NCBI GenBank assembly: GCA_050291365.1
Contig: JBNKJS010000003.1
Coordinates: forward strand, 112,713 to 176,712
Reading direction: 5' to 3'
DNA: 64,000 nucleotides
DNA from: JAAGZL01 sp050291365
Lineage (GTDB): Bacteria; Pseudomonadota; Gammaproteobacteria; Chromatiales; Chromatiaceae
Shown: piece by piece, positions 1-8,114 of the stretch
Position numbering within the stretch: position 1 is the first letter of the stretch
How the letters are laid out: each line of letters begins with the position of its first letter
The notes under the pieces: model-generated
What the model saw: the letters and a program-made list of their open reading frames with translations, nothing else
Database searches by the model: none
Told to the model about the DNA's origin: nothing
Made by a program: the position numbers and the translations under genes

Positions 1-108
1 CTCTGTATCCACCTGTTTCTTAGTTTTATTGAGAAATGCGGTATGCTTCCCTTCGTTATCTATCGACTGATTCTCGGTGTTGCTCTGTTCTATGTTGCGG
101 CAAGCTAA
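1..108 (+). CDS. uppP: Undecaprenyl-diphosphatase, C-terminal end only (partial)
   Basis: Frame 1 from the window edge is open for 35 codons to a TAA at 106-108. It reads as a hydrophobic C-terminus containing GMLPFVIYRLILG, which matches the last transmembrane helix of the UppP/BacA family (E. coli UppP has an FVIYR segment at the same place). UppP dephosphorylates undecaprenyl diphosphate to recycle the lipid carrier of peptidoglycan and O-antigen synthesis. The stop shares one base with the ATG of cysZ (TAATG), so the two are probably translationally coupled. Only the last 35 residues are visible, so the identification rests on one short motif region. Confidence 0.75.
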   Translation, partial: LCIHLFLSFIEKCGMLPFVIYRLILGVALFYVAAS

Positions 109-854
109 TGGTTAAGAATAATCCAGTTTCTGGCGCCGGCTATATGCTGCAGGGGCTTAAACTTTTGGCTAGACCAGGGCTGCGCCGCTATGTGGTCATG
201 CCTTTATTGATCAATATCCTGGTATTTACCGCTCTGGCCTGGATAGGAATTGCTCAATTTGAGACACTGCTAGAATGGATGTTACCGCAGGACACCTGGC
301 TCTCCTATTTCAGGTATATCCTCTGGCCCCTGTTTGCCATAGCTACTATTCTGATTACCTTTTACAGCTTCACTATTGTGGCAAACCTGCTGGCAGCACC
401 TTTTAACGGAATACTTGCAGAGAAGGTGGAGATACTACTCACGGGCAATAAACCTTCTCACATGCACACTGGTATTATGCAGTCTGTGTGGCCTGCAATT
501 CTGTCAGAGCTGATTAAACTGAGCTATTTTCTTATCCGCGCCCTGCCCATGCTGTTGTTATTCCTGATTCCAGGGATAAATGTTGTTGCCCCATTGGTCT
601 GGTTTCTATTCGGCATCTGGTATCTGACGCTGGAGTATGCAGACTACCCAATGGCCAACAGTGGGATGGCGTTCAGAGATCAACGCAACCATATGAAACA
701 GATCCGTATGGCAGCCTTGGGGTTTGGTGGTAGCCTTACCCTGCTAATGATGATCCCAATATTAAATTTCGCTGCGATGCCTGCTGCTGTAGCTGGTGCG
801 ACAGCCATGTGGCATGATGGTAGAGAGAGGGTTGTTCGCTCAGCTAAAATATAA
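108..854 (+). CDS. cysZ: CysZ-type sulfate transporter (EI24 family)
   Basis: 248-residue integral membrane protein, close to the usual CysZ length of about 250. It has four or more hydrophobic segments, near residues 30-50, 65-90, 140-170 and 200-235. The start at 108 is preferred over an in-frame ATG at 36. The homologous region begins at MVKNNPVSGAGYML, and the upstream 24 codons overlap the uppP frame, which ends at this ATG (TAATG). CysZ proteins mediate sulfate uptake for cysteine synthesis. Assignment is by overall family resemblance, including the GLKLLARPGLRRYVVMPLLI start and the W-FGIWYLTLEYADYPM region. Physiological direction and substrate cannot be read from sequence. Confidence 0.88.
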   Translation: MVKNNPVSGAGYMLQGLKLLARPGLRRYVVMPLLINILVFTALAWIGIAQFETLLEWMLPQDTWLSYFRYILWPLFAIATILITFYSFTIVANLLAAPFNGILAEKVEILLTGNKPSHMHTGIMQSVWPAILSELIKLSYFLIRALPMLLLFLIPGINVVAPLVWFLFGIWYLTLEYADYPMANSGMAFRDQRNHMKQIRMAALGFGGSLTLLMMIPILNFAAMPAAVAGATAMWHDGRERVVRSAKI

Positions 855-978
855 ATAACACGCTGTAAGCATTCGGCGCAATACACTTCGATATTGTCCA
901 ATTCGGCCACAATTAATATTAAAGATTGATTAGGGGTCGCACATAACCATATTAACATTGATAAATTTAGAGGTAGTC

Positions 979-1185
979 GTGAGAAAACTATTCAGAATGT
1001 TAGTTAAGTACATAGACAAGGTTTTGGAACATAGTAATACAAAAAAGGAGATATTGGAGTATATCGATGATGCTAATCTCATTGCTCTTGAAAGGATAGA
1101 GATGACAGAGTCGTCATTAATGTATGAAATAAACGAGATCAAAGAGCGTTTAAGAAAGCTAGAAAAAGAGTTAACTAACAAGTGA
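979..1185 (+). CDS. Small coiled-coil protein of unknown function
   Basis: 68 residues from a GTG at 979, chosen because AGAGGT (969-974) lies 4 bases upstream. An in-frame TTG at 958 has no such site. The C-terminal half (MYEINEIKERLRKLEKEL) shows regular Leu/Ile spacing with alternating Lys and Glu, as in a short coiled coil. There is no signal peptide or membrane segment. The stop overlaps the next start (GTGA, 1182-1185), so it is probably translated together with the glycosyltransferase. Base composition is AT-rich compared with cysZ. I do not recognise a family. A small partner or oligomerisation factor for the glycosyltransferase is only a guess from the overlap. Confidence 0.6.
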   Translation: MRKLFRMLVKYIDKVLEHSNTKKEILEYIDDANLIALERIEMTESSLMYEINEIKERLRKLEKELTNK

Positions 1186-2357
1186 GTCTAGGTAGAGTCT
1201 ATTTTTTCACTCCGCTGCCACCAATAAACAGCGGAATAGCAAAATATTCGCACGAATTAATTAATTATTTCTCTGAAATATGTAAAGTAACTGTTGTTGT
1301 CGATCAAAAACAGTACGACATCCCCGGGCACGCTGATGTTGTTCAACTCTCAGACTGGTTAATGTCCCATGATAAAAATATACCAGTACTCTACCAAGTA
1401 GGTAATAGTAATCATCACCGCTATATATACTCTCAGGCTTTAAAAGTTTCAGGAATAGTAGATTTGCACGATTTTAATTTGCATCAATATTTACAATCAG
1501 AATCTATGACAAATAGTGCGATATATAAAACTGCACTTGAAAAATGTCATGGCAAAAAACTCGGTAGAAAAATATTCAACCATAGTAAAAATGGTATTCT
1601 TTCACCAACATCAATGTTTTTGTCACCTCTTAATTGTTTAGTATTAAGGAAAGCAAGTGCCGTTATCGTTCACTCAGAGTGGGCGTACAGAAGGGTAAAA
1701 GCGCAATATCCAGATAAAGCTGTGATAAAAACACCTTTACACTTCATGCCATATATTGACGATATTTCCTCAGATGTGGCCAGAAAGAAATTAGGCTTGC
1801 CAGCGGATAGTTTTATTATGAGTGCTTTGGGGCATATTACTCCTGCTAAACAGATAGACCTTGTCATAAAGACAATATCTTTAATTAGTAAAAGTATGCC
1901 GAAACTAAAGTTAGTTATTGCAGGTGAATGCAGTCGTGAGGAAGAATTGCAAAAATTAATCGACTCAGTTGATGTGAGGTCTAATATTCTCAGGCTAGAA
2001 GATGTCAACGATGAGGACTTTGATTTAATTATAGCCGCTAGCGATCTCATTATTAATCTGCGATTCCCAAGTGTTGGAGAAAACTCTGCAACACTAGTGC
2101 GCGGTATGGGAATGGGGCGTGCTTGTGTAGTATATGATTACGCCACATTTGCAGAATACCCCAATGAGACAGTCTTTAAGATACCATTAAATATTAGGAA
2201 CCCAGAGTTATTATCGGAAAAACTATACGAAATAATTACGGACCGTCCAAAGCTACATTTAATTGGTGCTAATGCGCAAAAATATATACGTACAAATAAT
2301 TCGATAGTTAGCGCAGCAAGAATATATGAAGAGATTATTCATAGTGAATTTTCGTAG
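1182..2357 (+). CDS. Glycosyltransferase, GT-B fold, family 4-like
   Basis: 391 residues, normal for a GT4 enzyme. The N-terminal Rossmann half opens with FFTPLPPINSGIAKYS, a typical GT4 acceptor-domain start (P-x-SGIAxY). The C-terminal half carries FPSVGENSATLVRGMGMGRACVV, a variant of the conserved donor-binding stretch (PS-GE-S--L-E-MA-G-PVV). It is likely a cytoplasmic or membrane-associated transferase of a sugar from a nucleotide-sugar donor to a glycan; donor and acceptor cannot be told. The GTG start at 1182 overlaps the preceding stop. The gene is AT-rich relative to its neighbours and stands alone, without other polysaccharide genes, which suggests separate acquisition. Confidence 0.8.
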   Translation: MSLGRVYFFTPLPPINSGIAKYSHELINYFSEICKVTVVVDQKQYDIPGHADVVQLSDWLMSHDKNIPVLYQVGNSNHHRYIYSQALKVSGIVDLHDFNLHQYLQSESMTNSAIYKTALEKCHGKKLGRKIFNHSKNGILSPTSMFLSPLNCLVLRKASAVIVHSEWAYRRVKAQYPDKAVIKTPLHFMPYIDDISSDVARKKLGLPADSFIMSALGHITPAKQIDLVIKTISLISKSMPKLKLVIAGECSREEELQKLIDSVDVRSNILRLEDVNDEDFDLIIAASDLIINLRFPSVGENSATLVRGMGMGRACVVYDYATFAEYPNETVFKIPLNIRNPELLSEKLYEIITDRPKLHLIGANAQKYIRTNNSIVSAARIYEEIIHSEFS

Positions 2358-2405
2358 CACAGTAAAATCTACAAGACGTTAAATTTTTTGCGTCCTTTTG
2401 CGGTG

Positions 2406-2422
2406 ATTCGTGTTTATTTGCG
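2406..2422 (+). repeat. Copy A of a short dispersed intergenic repeat
   Basis: The 17-mer ATTCGTGTTTATTTGCG matches ATTCGCGTTCATTTGCG at 63485-63501 at 15 of 17 bases, in the same orientation. Both copies lie just outside genes. It may be a member of a small dispersed family; two copies in one window do not prove it. Confidence 0.35.
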
Positions 2423-2466
2423 GCTTGGGCTTGAGCTTGTCTTTTGGATAAAAGAAGACGCCTGCT

Positions 2467-3141
2467 TCAATCCATCTTCAACTTGTCTGGCTCATTTGTC
2501 AGGAGATAGTCGTACTGCTCTTTGGTCAGATCAACCTTGTCTTTGCCGTTGATCATCGGCATTAGGTGTTCCTTAAAGGAGTGGCCGGTGGTTAACAGAT
2601 AGACATGAAGAATTACGAACATAATGATAATGACAGCTGCAACTGTGTGGATTATCGCGATTAGGCTATGACTGACGATACCAGAGAAATCAACCAGCCC
2701 TACACTCAGTAGCAGATAGGCGATGCCAGATATCCAGATTGCAGGAAAGACCACAATCTTCAGTAGCAGATATGAAATCCCCTGCAGAGGATTGTGCTTA
2801 CGCAACATGGTCTTCTGATATGGATGATGCTCACCATGGAAGATACCGTAGGCGTAATAGCGAATCACTGATTGCAAGGTGTTGCGGCACTTCAGGGTCA
2901 TGGCTGGGACAAAATGGCGTATCTCACCTGTGGTGAATAGCCAGAAGGTGGCAAAGGCCCAGAGTACCAGCAGCGCCAACGCAACGATGGTGTGGATAGT
3001 GACGGCAAGACCAAAATCGATCCAGTGGTGGAAACCATGAATGGCCAGGCCGGTAAATATTAAAATAAAAATAGAGAGCGCCTGACCCCAATGCCAGATG
3101 CGTTCAAAAATCGGGAAAACGCGAATAGTATGTAAAGCCAT
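2467..3141 (-). CDS. Cytochrome b561-type membrane subunit, partner of octaheme cytochrome
   Basis: 224 residues with four predicted membrane helices (about 21-37, 46-70, 122-147 and 160-184), as in the di-heme b-type subunits of formate dehydrogenase, hydrogenase and thiosulfate reductase. Candidate heme-ligating histidines are H17 (IWHWG), H50 (TIHT), H165 (IIHT) and H179 (ILHVY). It would exchange electrons between the quinone pool and a periplasmic partner. Its ATG overlaps the stop of the octaheme cytochrome by one base (TAATG), so the two are made together. Whether electrons run to or from quinone cannot be read from sequence. Confidence 0.85.
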   Translation of the reverse strand: MALHTIRVFPIFERIWHWGQALSIFILIFTGLAIHGFHHWIDFGLAVTIHTIVALALLVLWAFATFWLFTTGEIRHFVPAMTLKCRNTLQSVIRYYAYGIFHGEHHPYQKTMLRKHNPLQGISYLLLKIVVFPAIWISGIAYLLLSVGLVDFSGIVSHSLIAIIHTVAAVIIIMFVILHVYLLTTGHSFKEHLMPMINGKDKVDLTKEQYDYLLTNEPDKLKMD

Positions 3142-4724
3142 TATTTATTCCTCGCCATTGCTGTTACTTTGCGAATTAAGGCATGTCCCAATACCCCTAT
3201 AAGGGTTGCTAGCACAGCAAATATGCTAATCATGTCCAACAGTTTTGTTTTGCCAGCACCAGGCATATAGGGGATTTCTAGATCCTGAAGTCGTCCCTCC
3301 TTGGCATGACACTCCTGACACTCCAGTGCCCCCTCCTTGGGAGAAACCATATGGGTGGTCGGCCAGTACATATAGGTGTCAACAAAGCCATATTCGCCAC
3401 TGTAGGGCTTCCCGGCCTTTGCCATTGCAGCAGTGATCGACTTCTGCCAATCAAAGTTGGTCCACAGGGCGGTATCGGTGGTTGGACCCCACACATTGGT
3501 ATAAACCAAATTGTTGTTTACCTTGTCGTAAGCCTGCCGTCCTTCCATTCGTTTGAACGGCCATATGCGTGAGTCTGGATCATCGTGAGAGCCGTGAATC
3601 ATATTGACTTCCACCACTTTGCTCGGGTCGATCTTACGGTCGGTGTTGGTGTACTCGACTTGACCGTTAAACCAAGCATAGTGGGGTTTAACGTTCTCGC
3701 CGTATTTAAATATGCCTTTATGTTTCAGATACCCATGGCGATGTTTACCATCACCTTGAACATAATCTTCGATGCCCTTGCCTGTTGCTCCGCTCTTATC
3801 GACCTTGGACCAGTCCCAATAGGTTTTAGTAGCCACTCCGCCTTTGGCAAACTCAGGAATATGGCAGCTCTCGCAAGCAACTCGATCCACATGGTGATTG
3901 AGCTTCAATCCAACAACCGTCTTCTTAGGGTGCGGTTCAAGGCCGTGACAACTTTCGCAGCTGGCAGAATTGCGGCGTTCGCCAGGTTTGCCTGTACCCT
4001 CTTTGTCTGTTGCATTGAGGCTGTAGTGACTGCCGGCCCATTTGTGGTCAGAGGCAACATGACATTTGTTGCATTTGAAGTTAAGGCCGTCTTTATCCAT
4101 ATGCACATCGACCTCTTTGCTAGGCTCAATCAGCGCAGAAGAGAGATCTCCATGCTTTACATTGTCGCCACCACCTCCATAGAAATGGCAAGAGCCGCAA
4201 TTTTGCCGTTTGGGCATGCCTATGTTTTGCGCAACCTTGGCTAGATCCGGTGGTAGATGGGTCTTCCCTTTCTTGGTTTTTGCCTCATACAGTGGGTGTC
4301 CAGCTCCTGTGGGCCATTTGGAATAGTCTCCAGTAGTATCGTGACACACCAGACAGTCGACCTTAGAGTCGTCAGTTGCTGATGGTGGTTTCTGAGTCAT
4401 ATCACGCCAGCCGTAGGATGCGTGACAACTGGTGCAACGTGGCTCATTGGATACAACATTGCCGCAGAATGCGTTGATAGATGTTCTCTTGCCCAGTTTC
4501 TGACCGGTCTTCGGATGATTGTATTCCCAGCTACCATGTATGCTGTTCTTAACCTCATCAGCTGCCTTGTTGTGGCAGTCGATACAGGCTTTAGTTACCT
4601 CTGGCCCACTGGCAAACGGACCTTTCAGCTCCTCTAGCTTGCTGTGATCAGTGGTTGAGGCAACTGCTGTCCCACTGAGTAACAGTATCAATCCCACTAA
4701 AGGCATAATAATTATATTTCTCAT
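3141..4724 (-). CDS. Octaheme c-type cytochrome, tetrathionate reductase family, membrane anchored
   Basis: 527 residues from ATG 4724 (a GTG at 4727 is also possible). It has an N-terminal signal peptide and eight CXXCH heme sites, near residues 47, 97, 124, 176, 218, 256, 284 and 469. A C-terminal hydrophobic helix at about 495-516 is followed by Arg and Lys. The stretch after the signal (LKGPFASGPEVTKACIDCH) is typical of the octaheme tetrathionate reductase (OTR) family. In Shewanella this enzyme reduces tetrathionate, and in vitro also nitrite and hydroxylamine. The wide gap between hemes 7 and 8 is as expected for the family. The anchor and the adjacent cytochrome b suggest a quinone-linked periplasmic complex. 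The true substrate is not determined by sequence. Confidence 0.9.
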   Translation of the reverse strand: MRNIIIMPLVGLILLLSGTAVASTTDHSKLEELKGPFASGPEVTKACIDCHNKAADEVKNSIHGSWEYNHPKTGQKLGKRTSINAFCGNVVSNEPRCTSCHASYGWRDMTQKPPSATDDSKVDCLVCHDTTGDYSKWPTGAGHPLYEAKTKKGKTHLPPDLAKVAQNIGMPKRQNCGSCHFYGGGGDNVKHGDLSSALIEPSKEVDVHMDKDGLNFKCNKCHVASDHKWAGSHYSLNATDKEGTGKPGERRNSASCESCHGLEPHPKKTVVGLKLNHHVDRVACESCHIPEFAKGGVATKTYWDWSKVDKSGATGKGIEDYVQGDGKHRHGYLKHKGIFKYGENVKPHYAWFNGQVEYTNTDRKIDPSKVVEVNMIHGSHDDPDSRIWPFKRMEGRQAYDKVNNNLVYTNVWGPTTDTALWTNFDWQKSITAAMAKAGKPYSGEYGFVDTYMYWPTTHMVSPKEGALECQECHAKEGRLQDLEIPYMPGAGKTKLLDMISIFAVLATLIGVLGHALIRKVTAMARNK

Positions 4725-4930
4725 CACTACAAAACCCCAGGCAATATTAGTATATTATTATATGCCGCATTATTTTATGAGGCGTTGACTTTTCGCAATC
4801 TGGAGAATTTAGTTAAAGAGAAAAACTGGCTTCTATCATCTTGTATAACCGAGATTTTCCCAGGCATCTAAGAGGCATGGTTTTGAGTGGGTTCTGTACC
4901 ATTTGTTAGCAACGTACCTGGCCCGGCTCG

Positions 4931-4976
4931 GCACCACTGGACTGGTGCGGCCTGAGGTGATCAACCCTCACCTCAG
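4931..4976. repeat. Two adjacent inverted repeats downstream of the porin terminator
   Basis: GCACCA/TGGTGC with a 6-base loop (4931-4948) is followed by an 8-bp stem CTGAGGTG/CACCTCAG (4952-4976). Neither has a T-run on either side, so they are not simple terminators. They could be RNA stabilising structures or protein binding sites. Confidence 0.5.
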
Positions 4977-4982
4977 ATCTTC

Positions 4983-5010
4983 AAAAAAAACGGAGCCCGA
5001 AGGCCCCGTT
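4983..5010 (-). terminator. Rho-independent terminator of the porin gene
   Basis: Read on the minus strand, a 9-bp GC-rich stem (AACGGGGCC / GGCTCCGTT, one G-U pair) closes a TTCG tetraloop and is followed by eight T. This is a textbook intrinsic terminator, about 30 bases after the porin stop. Confidence 0.93.
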
Positions 5011-5041
5011 TAACTACTCAGTTTCTAAATTAGAAAAAAAC

Positions 5042-6079
5042 TTAGAACTTGTGGATGATACCCAGTGATAACACATCGTAGTCATAGTCAGCGAAACCAG
5101 CATCTTCTTCGTGGTCTGTGTATGCGGCATAGACCATGGTACGGTTACTCAGCTTGTGGTCCACGCCGATGCTCCACTGCTCCGTATCATAATACGGCTC
5201 AGAACCTCTTATACCAGTCATTGCCAGATCGTCACCCCGACCGTAAGCGATCTTGAAGGTGTTGTTGCCGGCGGTGTAACTTCCGGAGAGCTGCCAGGAG
5301 TATCCATCACCAATATCTTTAAAATCACGGTCTTCATAGATGTAGTTAACGTGAAAGCCGTTGGCGGTGTAACCCAGGCCCAAGCGCCACTTGTCGTAGT
5401 CACCTACGTTAGAGCTCTCGATTGCTGACATTAAGTCATCACTAACTTCCTCATAAGCCAAGCTGGCGAACCAAGGTCCGTTATTATAGCTTGCGGCTAT
5501 GGAGACAGCTTCAATTCCGTCAATATCAGTGCTAAATGAAGGCATTGCAACACCAGCCACGAATGAAAAACCATTCCAGTTAGGGCTCATGTAGAACAGG
5601 GCATCCTGCAGACGGATATCGTTAAAGCCCAGCTGCTCATAGTCACCGACCCGCTCAGAGAACAGATCCAGACTAGCAGTTGAACTCTTTAGTGGGGTAT
5701 CTACCTGACCAATACCCAGCACACCCCAGCTACCGGCTAGGGCAAGGTAGGTGTTACGGTCGTTGTTGACACCGCCCAGATCATCACCACTGATGGAGAA
5801 CTCCATTTGGAATAACAGGCTCAGACCACTACCAAGATCTTCAGAACCCTTGATGCCGAATCTTGAGTTGTGGCTATTTACAGCAGCGCCGTCATAACCA
5901 TTGACAAGGGTATTATCCACACCCATACCCTGTAACGCCCAGTTGGAGCTGGAATCATCACCAAAGTCGATGCTATCAATACTGTAGTGTAACTGACCGT
6001 ATACTGTTACATCTGCGCTTGCTGTCATAGGAGCTGCAACCGCAGTGGCAATTGCGGCTGCAAGTAGCTGTTTTTTCAT
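5042..6079 (-). CDS. Outer-membrane general porin (Gram-negative porin family)
   Basis: 345 residues with an N-terminal signal peptide (KKQLLAAAIATAVAAP, cleaved after ASA). The mature start DVTVYGQLHYSID is typical of 16-stranded trimeric porins. The protein alternates beta strands with acidic loops and ends in Phe (GIIHKF), the signature recognised by the BAM complex. The NSHNSRFGIKGSEDLGSGL stretch is the conserved second strand region of this family. It allows passive diffusion of small solutes across the outer membrane. It is monocistronic, with its own terminator. Ion or substrate preference cannot be told. Confidence 0.93.
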   Translation of the reverse strand: MKKQLLAAAIATAVAAPMTASADVTVYGQLHYSIDSIDFGDDSSSNWALQGMGVDNTLVNGYDGAAVNSHNSRFGIKGSEDLGSGLSLLFQMEFSISGDDLGGVNNDRNTYLALAGSWGVLGIGQVDTPLKSSTASLDLFSERVGDYEQLGFNDIRLQDALFYMSPNWNGFSFVAGVAMPSFSTDIDGIEAVSIAASYNNGPWFASLAYEEVSDDLMSAIESSNVGDYDKWRLGLGYTANGFHVNYIYEDRDFKDIGDGYSWQLSGSYTAGNNTFKIAYGRGDDLAMTGIRGSEPYYDTEQWSIGVDHKLSNRTMVYAAYTDHEEDAGFADYDYDVLSLGIIHKF

Positions 6080-6267
6080 CGGTGAAACCTCGATTTATTG
6101 ATTTTGAATTCTTGTGTTTATCCGCAATAAGTTTATCTTATTGGATGTCAGAATCTCAACGCTACATTACGTGTTGTTATTTTGTTGCGCATGAACCACG
6201 ATTACACTTTGATCATGAATCATGAGAAAAATAACCACCATATATGTGTTCTTTTTCGGCTTGGCTT

Positions 6268-7434
6268 TTACTTTTTTCCTTCAGCAACAAACTCCCCAAT
6301 CCTCCCAACCCCTACCAGTAACAACTCTAAATCAGTGGTATAGGCAAAGCGCAGATGTTTCTCCGGTGCATTTGTTCCGAAATCCATTCCTGGGGTTACC
6401 GCCACACCCTTTTGTTCCAATAGCTCATGGGCGAAGCTGGCGCTGTCATCGGTGAGTTGGCTGCTGTCTCCATAGAGATAGAATGCTCCCTGGGGTTTGG
6501 TCGGGAATCTAAAACCTAGTTCTTCTAAGGCGGGAAGTAGATAATCCCGGCGCTGCTGGAAAATCTCCTTGCGCTGTTCCAGTATCTCCAAGGTTTTGTC
6601 ATCAAAAGCTGAAAGGGCCGCGTACTGGGCAGGTGTAGGGGCCGAGAGAAAGATATTCTGGGCCAGCCGGTCCAGGGGTTCTACCATATCTTCCGGCGCT
6701 ACCAGCCAGCCCAGACGCCACCCTGTCATACCGAAGTATTTGGAGAAGCTGTTTATTACAAATATGGTTTCGCTTATTTCCAGGGCGCTATGCTCATCGG
6801 CACCATATATCAGCCCCTGATAGATCTCGTCTACAATCAAATATCCGCCGTTCTCTTGTACCACCCCATGAATTTCAGCCAACTCTTTGCGGCTGAGCAT
6901 GGTACCGGTTGGATTTGACGGCGTGGCAACCATTACCGCTCTGGTATTGGCTTGCCAGTTATCAGCAACCAGAGTGGCGGTTAGCTGGTAATCGGTTGCG
7001 GCGCTAACATTCAGTGTCTGGGGTGTTCCCCCCACCAGATGGACAAAGTTCCTGTTGCACGGATAGCCGGGATCGGCCATGAGAACCCCATCTCCTTGAT
7101 TGATCAGGACGCTGAGCAGTAGTTGCAGGGCACCAGAAGCACCTGGTGTTATCGCAATACGGTTAGGGCTGATATCCAGGCCATAACGCTGCCTGTAGTG
7201 CTCAGAGATGGCATTTCTAAGCCCCGGCAGGCCCATGGCAGGCGTATAGTGAGTTCGGCCGTCAGCGAGGGCCTGACGCCCTGCGTCAATGATGGGGCCT
7301 GGGGTGGTAAAGTCCGGTTCGCCCACCTCCATATGGATTATGGATCGGCCCTGGGATTCCAGCTGTTTGGCCCTCTCCAATAGCTTCATCACATGAAACG
7401 GCCTGATTTTCTCCATACGGTCAGCAATTACCAT
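6268..7434 (-). CDS. PLP-dependent class I aminotransferase
   Basis: 388-residue fold-type I aminotransferase of the aspartate/alanine aminotransferase group. Visible motifs are the N-terminal MEVGEPDFTTP, the cofactor-stacking ITPGASGALQLLL, SNPTGTMLS (substrate and PLP Asn), VDEIYQGLIYG (PLP Asp and Tyr), the Schiff-base lysine in SFSKYFGMTGWRLGW, and the carboxylate-binding Arg near KHLRFAY. It transfers amino groups between an amino acid and a 2-oxo acid in the cytoplasm. The exact substrate is uncertain; AlaA/AspC-like and kynurenine-type relatives all look similar here. It lies divergent from dksA. Confidence 0.85.
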   Translation of the reverse strand: MVIADRMEKIRPFHVMKLLERAKQLESQGRSIIHMEVGEPDFTTPGPIIDAGRQALADGRTHYTPAMGLPGLRNAISEHYRQRYGLDISPNRIAITPGASGALQLLLSVLINQGDGVLMADPGYPCNRNFVHLVGGTPQTLNVSAATDYQLTATLVADNWQANTRAVMVATPSNPTGTMLSRKELAEIHGVVQENGGYLIVDEIYQGLIYGADEHSALEISETIFVINSFSKYFGMTGWRLGWLVAPEDMVEPLDRLAQNIFLSAPTPAQYAALSAFDDKTLEILEQRKEIFQQRRDYLLPALEELGFRFPTKPQGAFYLYGDSSQLTDDSASFAHELLEQKGVAVTPGMDFGTNAPEKHLRFAYTTDLELLLVGVGRIGEFVAEGKK

Positions 7435-7600
7435 CCAACACCCCTGGTTTGTGTAAAAATCGCCATTATCTAAAGCTTACCCCAAAGAGTTATTTGATAG
7501 CACCTTGAAAAAGCCACTTTCAGGCACAATTTCTTGCCCAGAACACGCTATTCTGATATAGATACCGCCCTTCATTAGTATGGTTTGTCAGGAGATATGA

Positions 7601-8047
7601 ATGACCGCTAAAAAGAGACCCGAGAAAGAGCAACTTTCCGGTCCGTTTGGCTTTACGCCCTATAAGACGAAAAAGGGCGAAGAGTATATGAACGAAAAGA
7701 TGGAACAGCACTTTCGGGACATCATGGATGCATGGAAAAAAGACCTTATGGCAGAGGTGGATAGAACTGTGCACCATATGCAGGATGAAGCAGCTAATTT
7801 TCCTGATCCCACCGATAGGGCCACCCAGGAATCTGAGTTCAGCCTGGAACTGCGTACCAGAGACCGGGAACGTAAGTTGATTAAAAAGATTGATGAAACC
7901 CTGACTCTGATTGACAACCATGACTATGGATATTGTGAATCATGCGGTGTGGAGATCGGAATTCGCCGCCTAGAGGCCAGGCCAACCGCCACTCTCTGCA
8001 TCGACTGCAAGACCCTTGATGAGATCAGGGAGAAGCAGATGGGTTAA
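7601..8047 (+). CDS. dksA: RNA polymerase-binding transcription factor DksA
   Basis: 148 residues, the normal DksA length (E. coli 151). A long coiled coil occupies about residues 30-105, with the tip acidic pair in PDPTDRATQE (Asp residues that act in the RNA polymerase secondary channel). A C-terminal zinc finger CESCG...CIDCK has all four cysteines. DksA, with ppGpp, represses stable RNA promoters and activates amino acid promoters. CAGGAG lies about 9 bases before the ATG. It is followed by a terminator and gluQ, the dksA-gluQ order known from enteric and pseudomonad genomes. Confidence 0.97.
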   Translation: MTAKKRPEKEQLSGPFGFTPYKTKKGEEYMNEKMEQHFRDIMDAWKKDLMAEVDRTVHHMQDEAANFPDPTDRATQESEFSLELRTRDRERKLIKKIDETLTLIDNHDYGYCESCGVEIGIRRLEARPTATLCIDCKTLDEIREKQMG

Positions 8048-8070
8048 CACAACCCAGGCTACTTAACACC

Positions 8071-8096
8071 AAAGCCGGCTTTCTAGCCGGCTTTTT
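8071..8096 (+). terminator. Intrinsic terminator between dksA and gluQ
   Basis: The stem AAAGCCGGC / GCCGGCTTT has a 6-base loop and runs into TTTTT. It lies 24 bases after the dksA stop and 19 bases before the gluQ ATG. It probably limits readthrough into gluQ, as reported for the dksA-gluQ arrangement in enteric bacteria. Confidence 0.92.
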
Positions 8097-8114
8097 CGTG
8101 CATACAATAGACAG

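Larger units (their letters stand above)
4725..5041. other. Gene-free stretch between porin and octaheme cytochrome
   Basis: Both flanking genes run on the minus strand. The right end carries the porin terminator (4983-5010). Further left are two perfect inverted repeats, GCACCA/TGGTGC at 4931-4948 and CTGAGGTG/CACCTCAG at 4952-4976. The AT-rich part at about 4728-4860 must hold the promoter of the octaheme operon. I could not pick a convincing -10/-35 pair or an FNR or ArcA site there. Confidence 0.5.

Noticed and set aside
36..107. N-terminal extension of CysZ
   Set aside because: These bases encode the end of uppP in another frame, whose TAA overlaps the cysZ ATG at 108.
3585..4244. 219-residue plus-strand frame inside the octaheme cytochrome
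   Set aside because: It is an antisense shadow of a gene with eight CXXCH motifs and has no binding site or family likeness.
6208..6224. TCATGA repeats upstream of the porin as an operator
   Set aside because: Two TCATGA hexamers close together are suggestive but too short, and no partner site or promoter position supports them.
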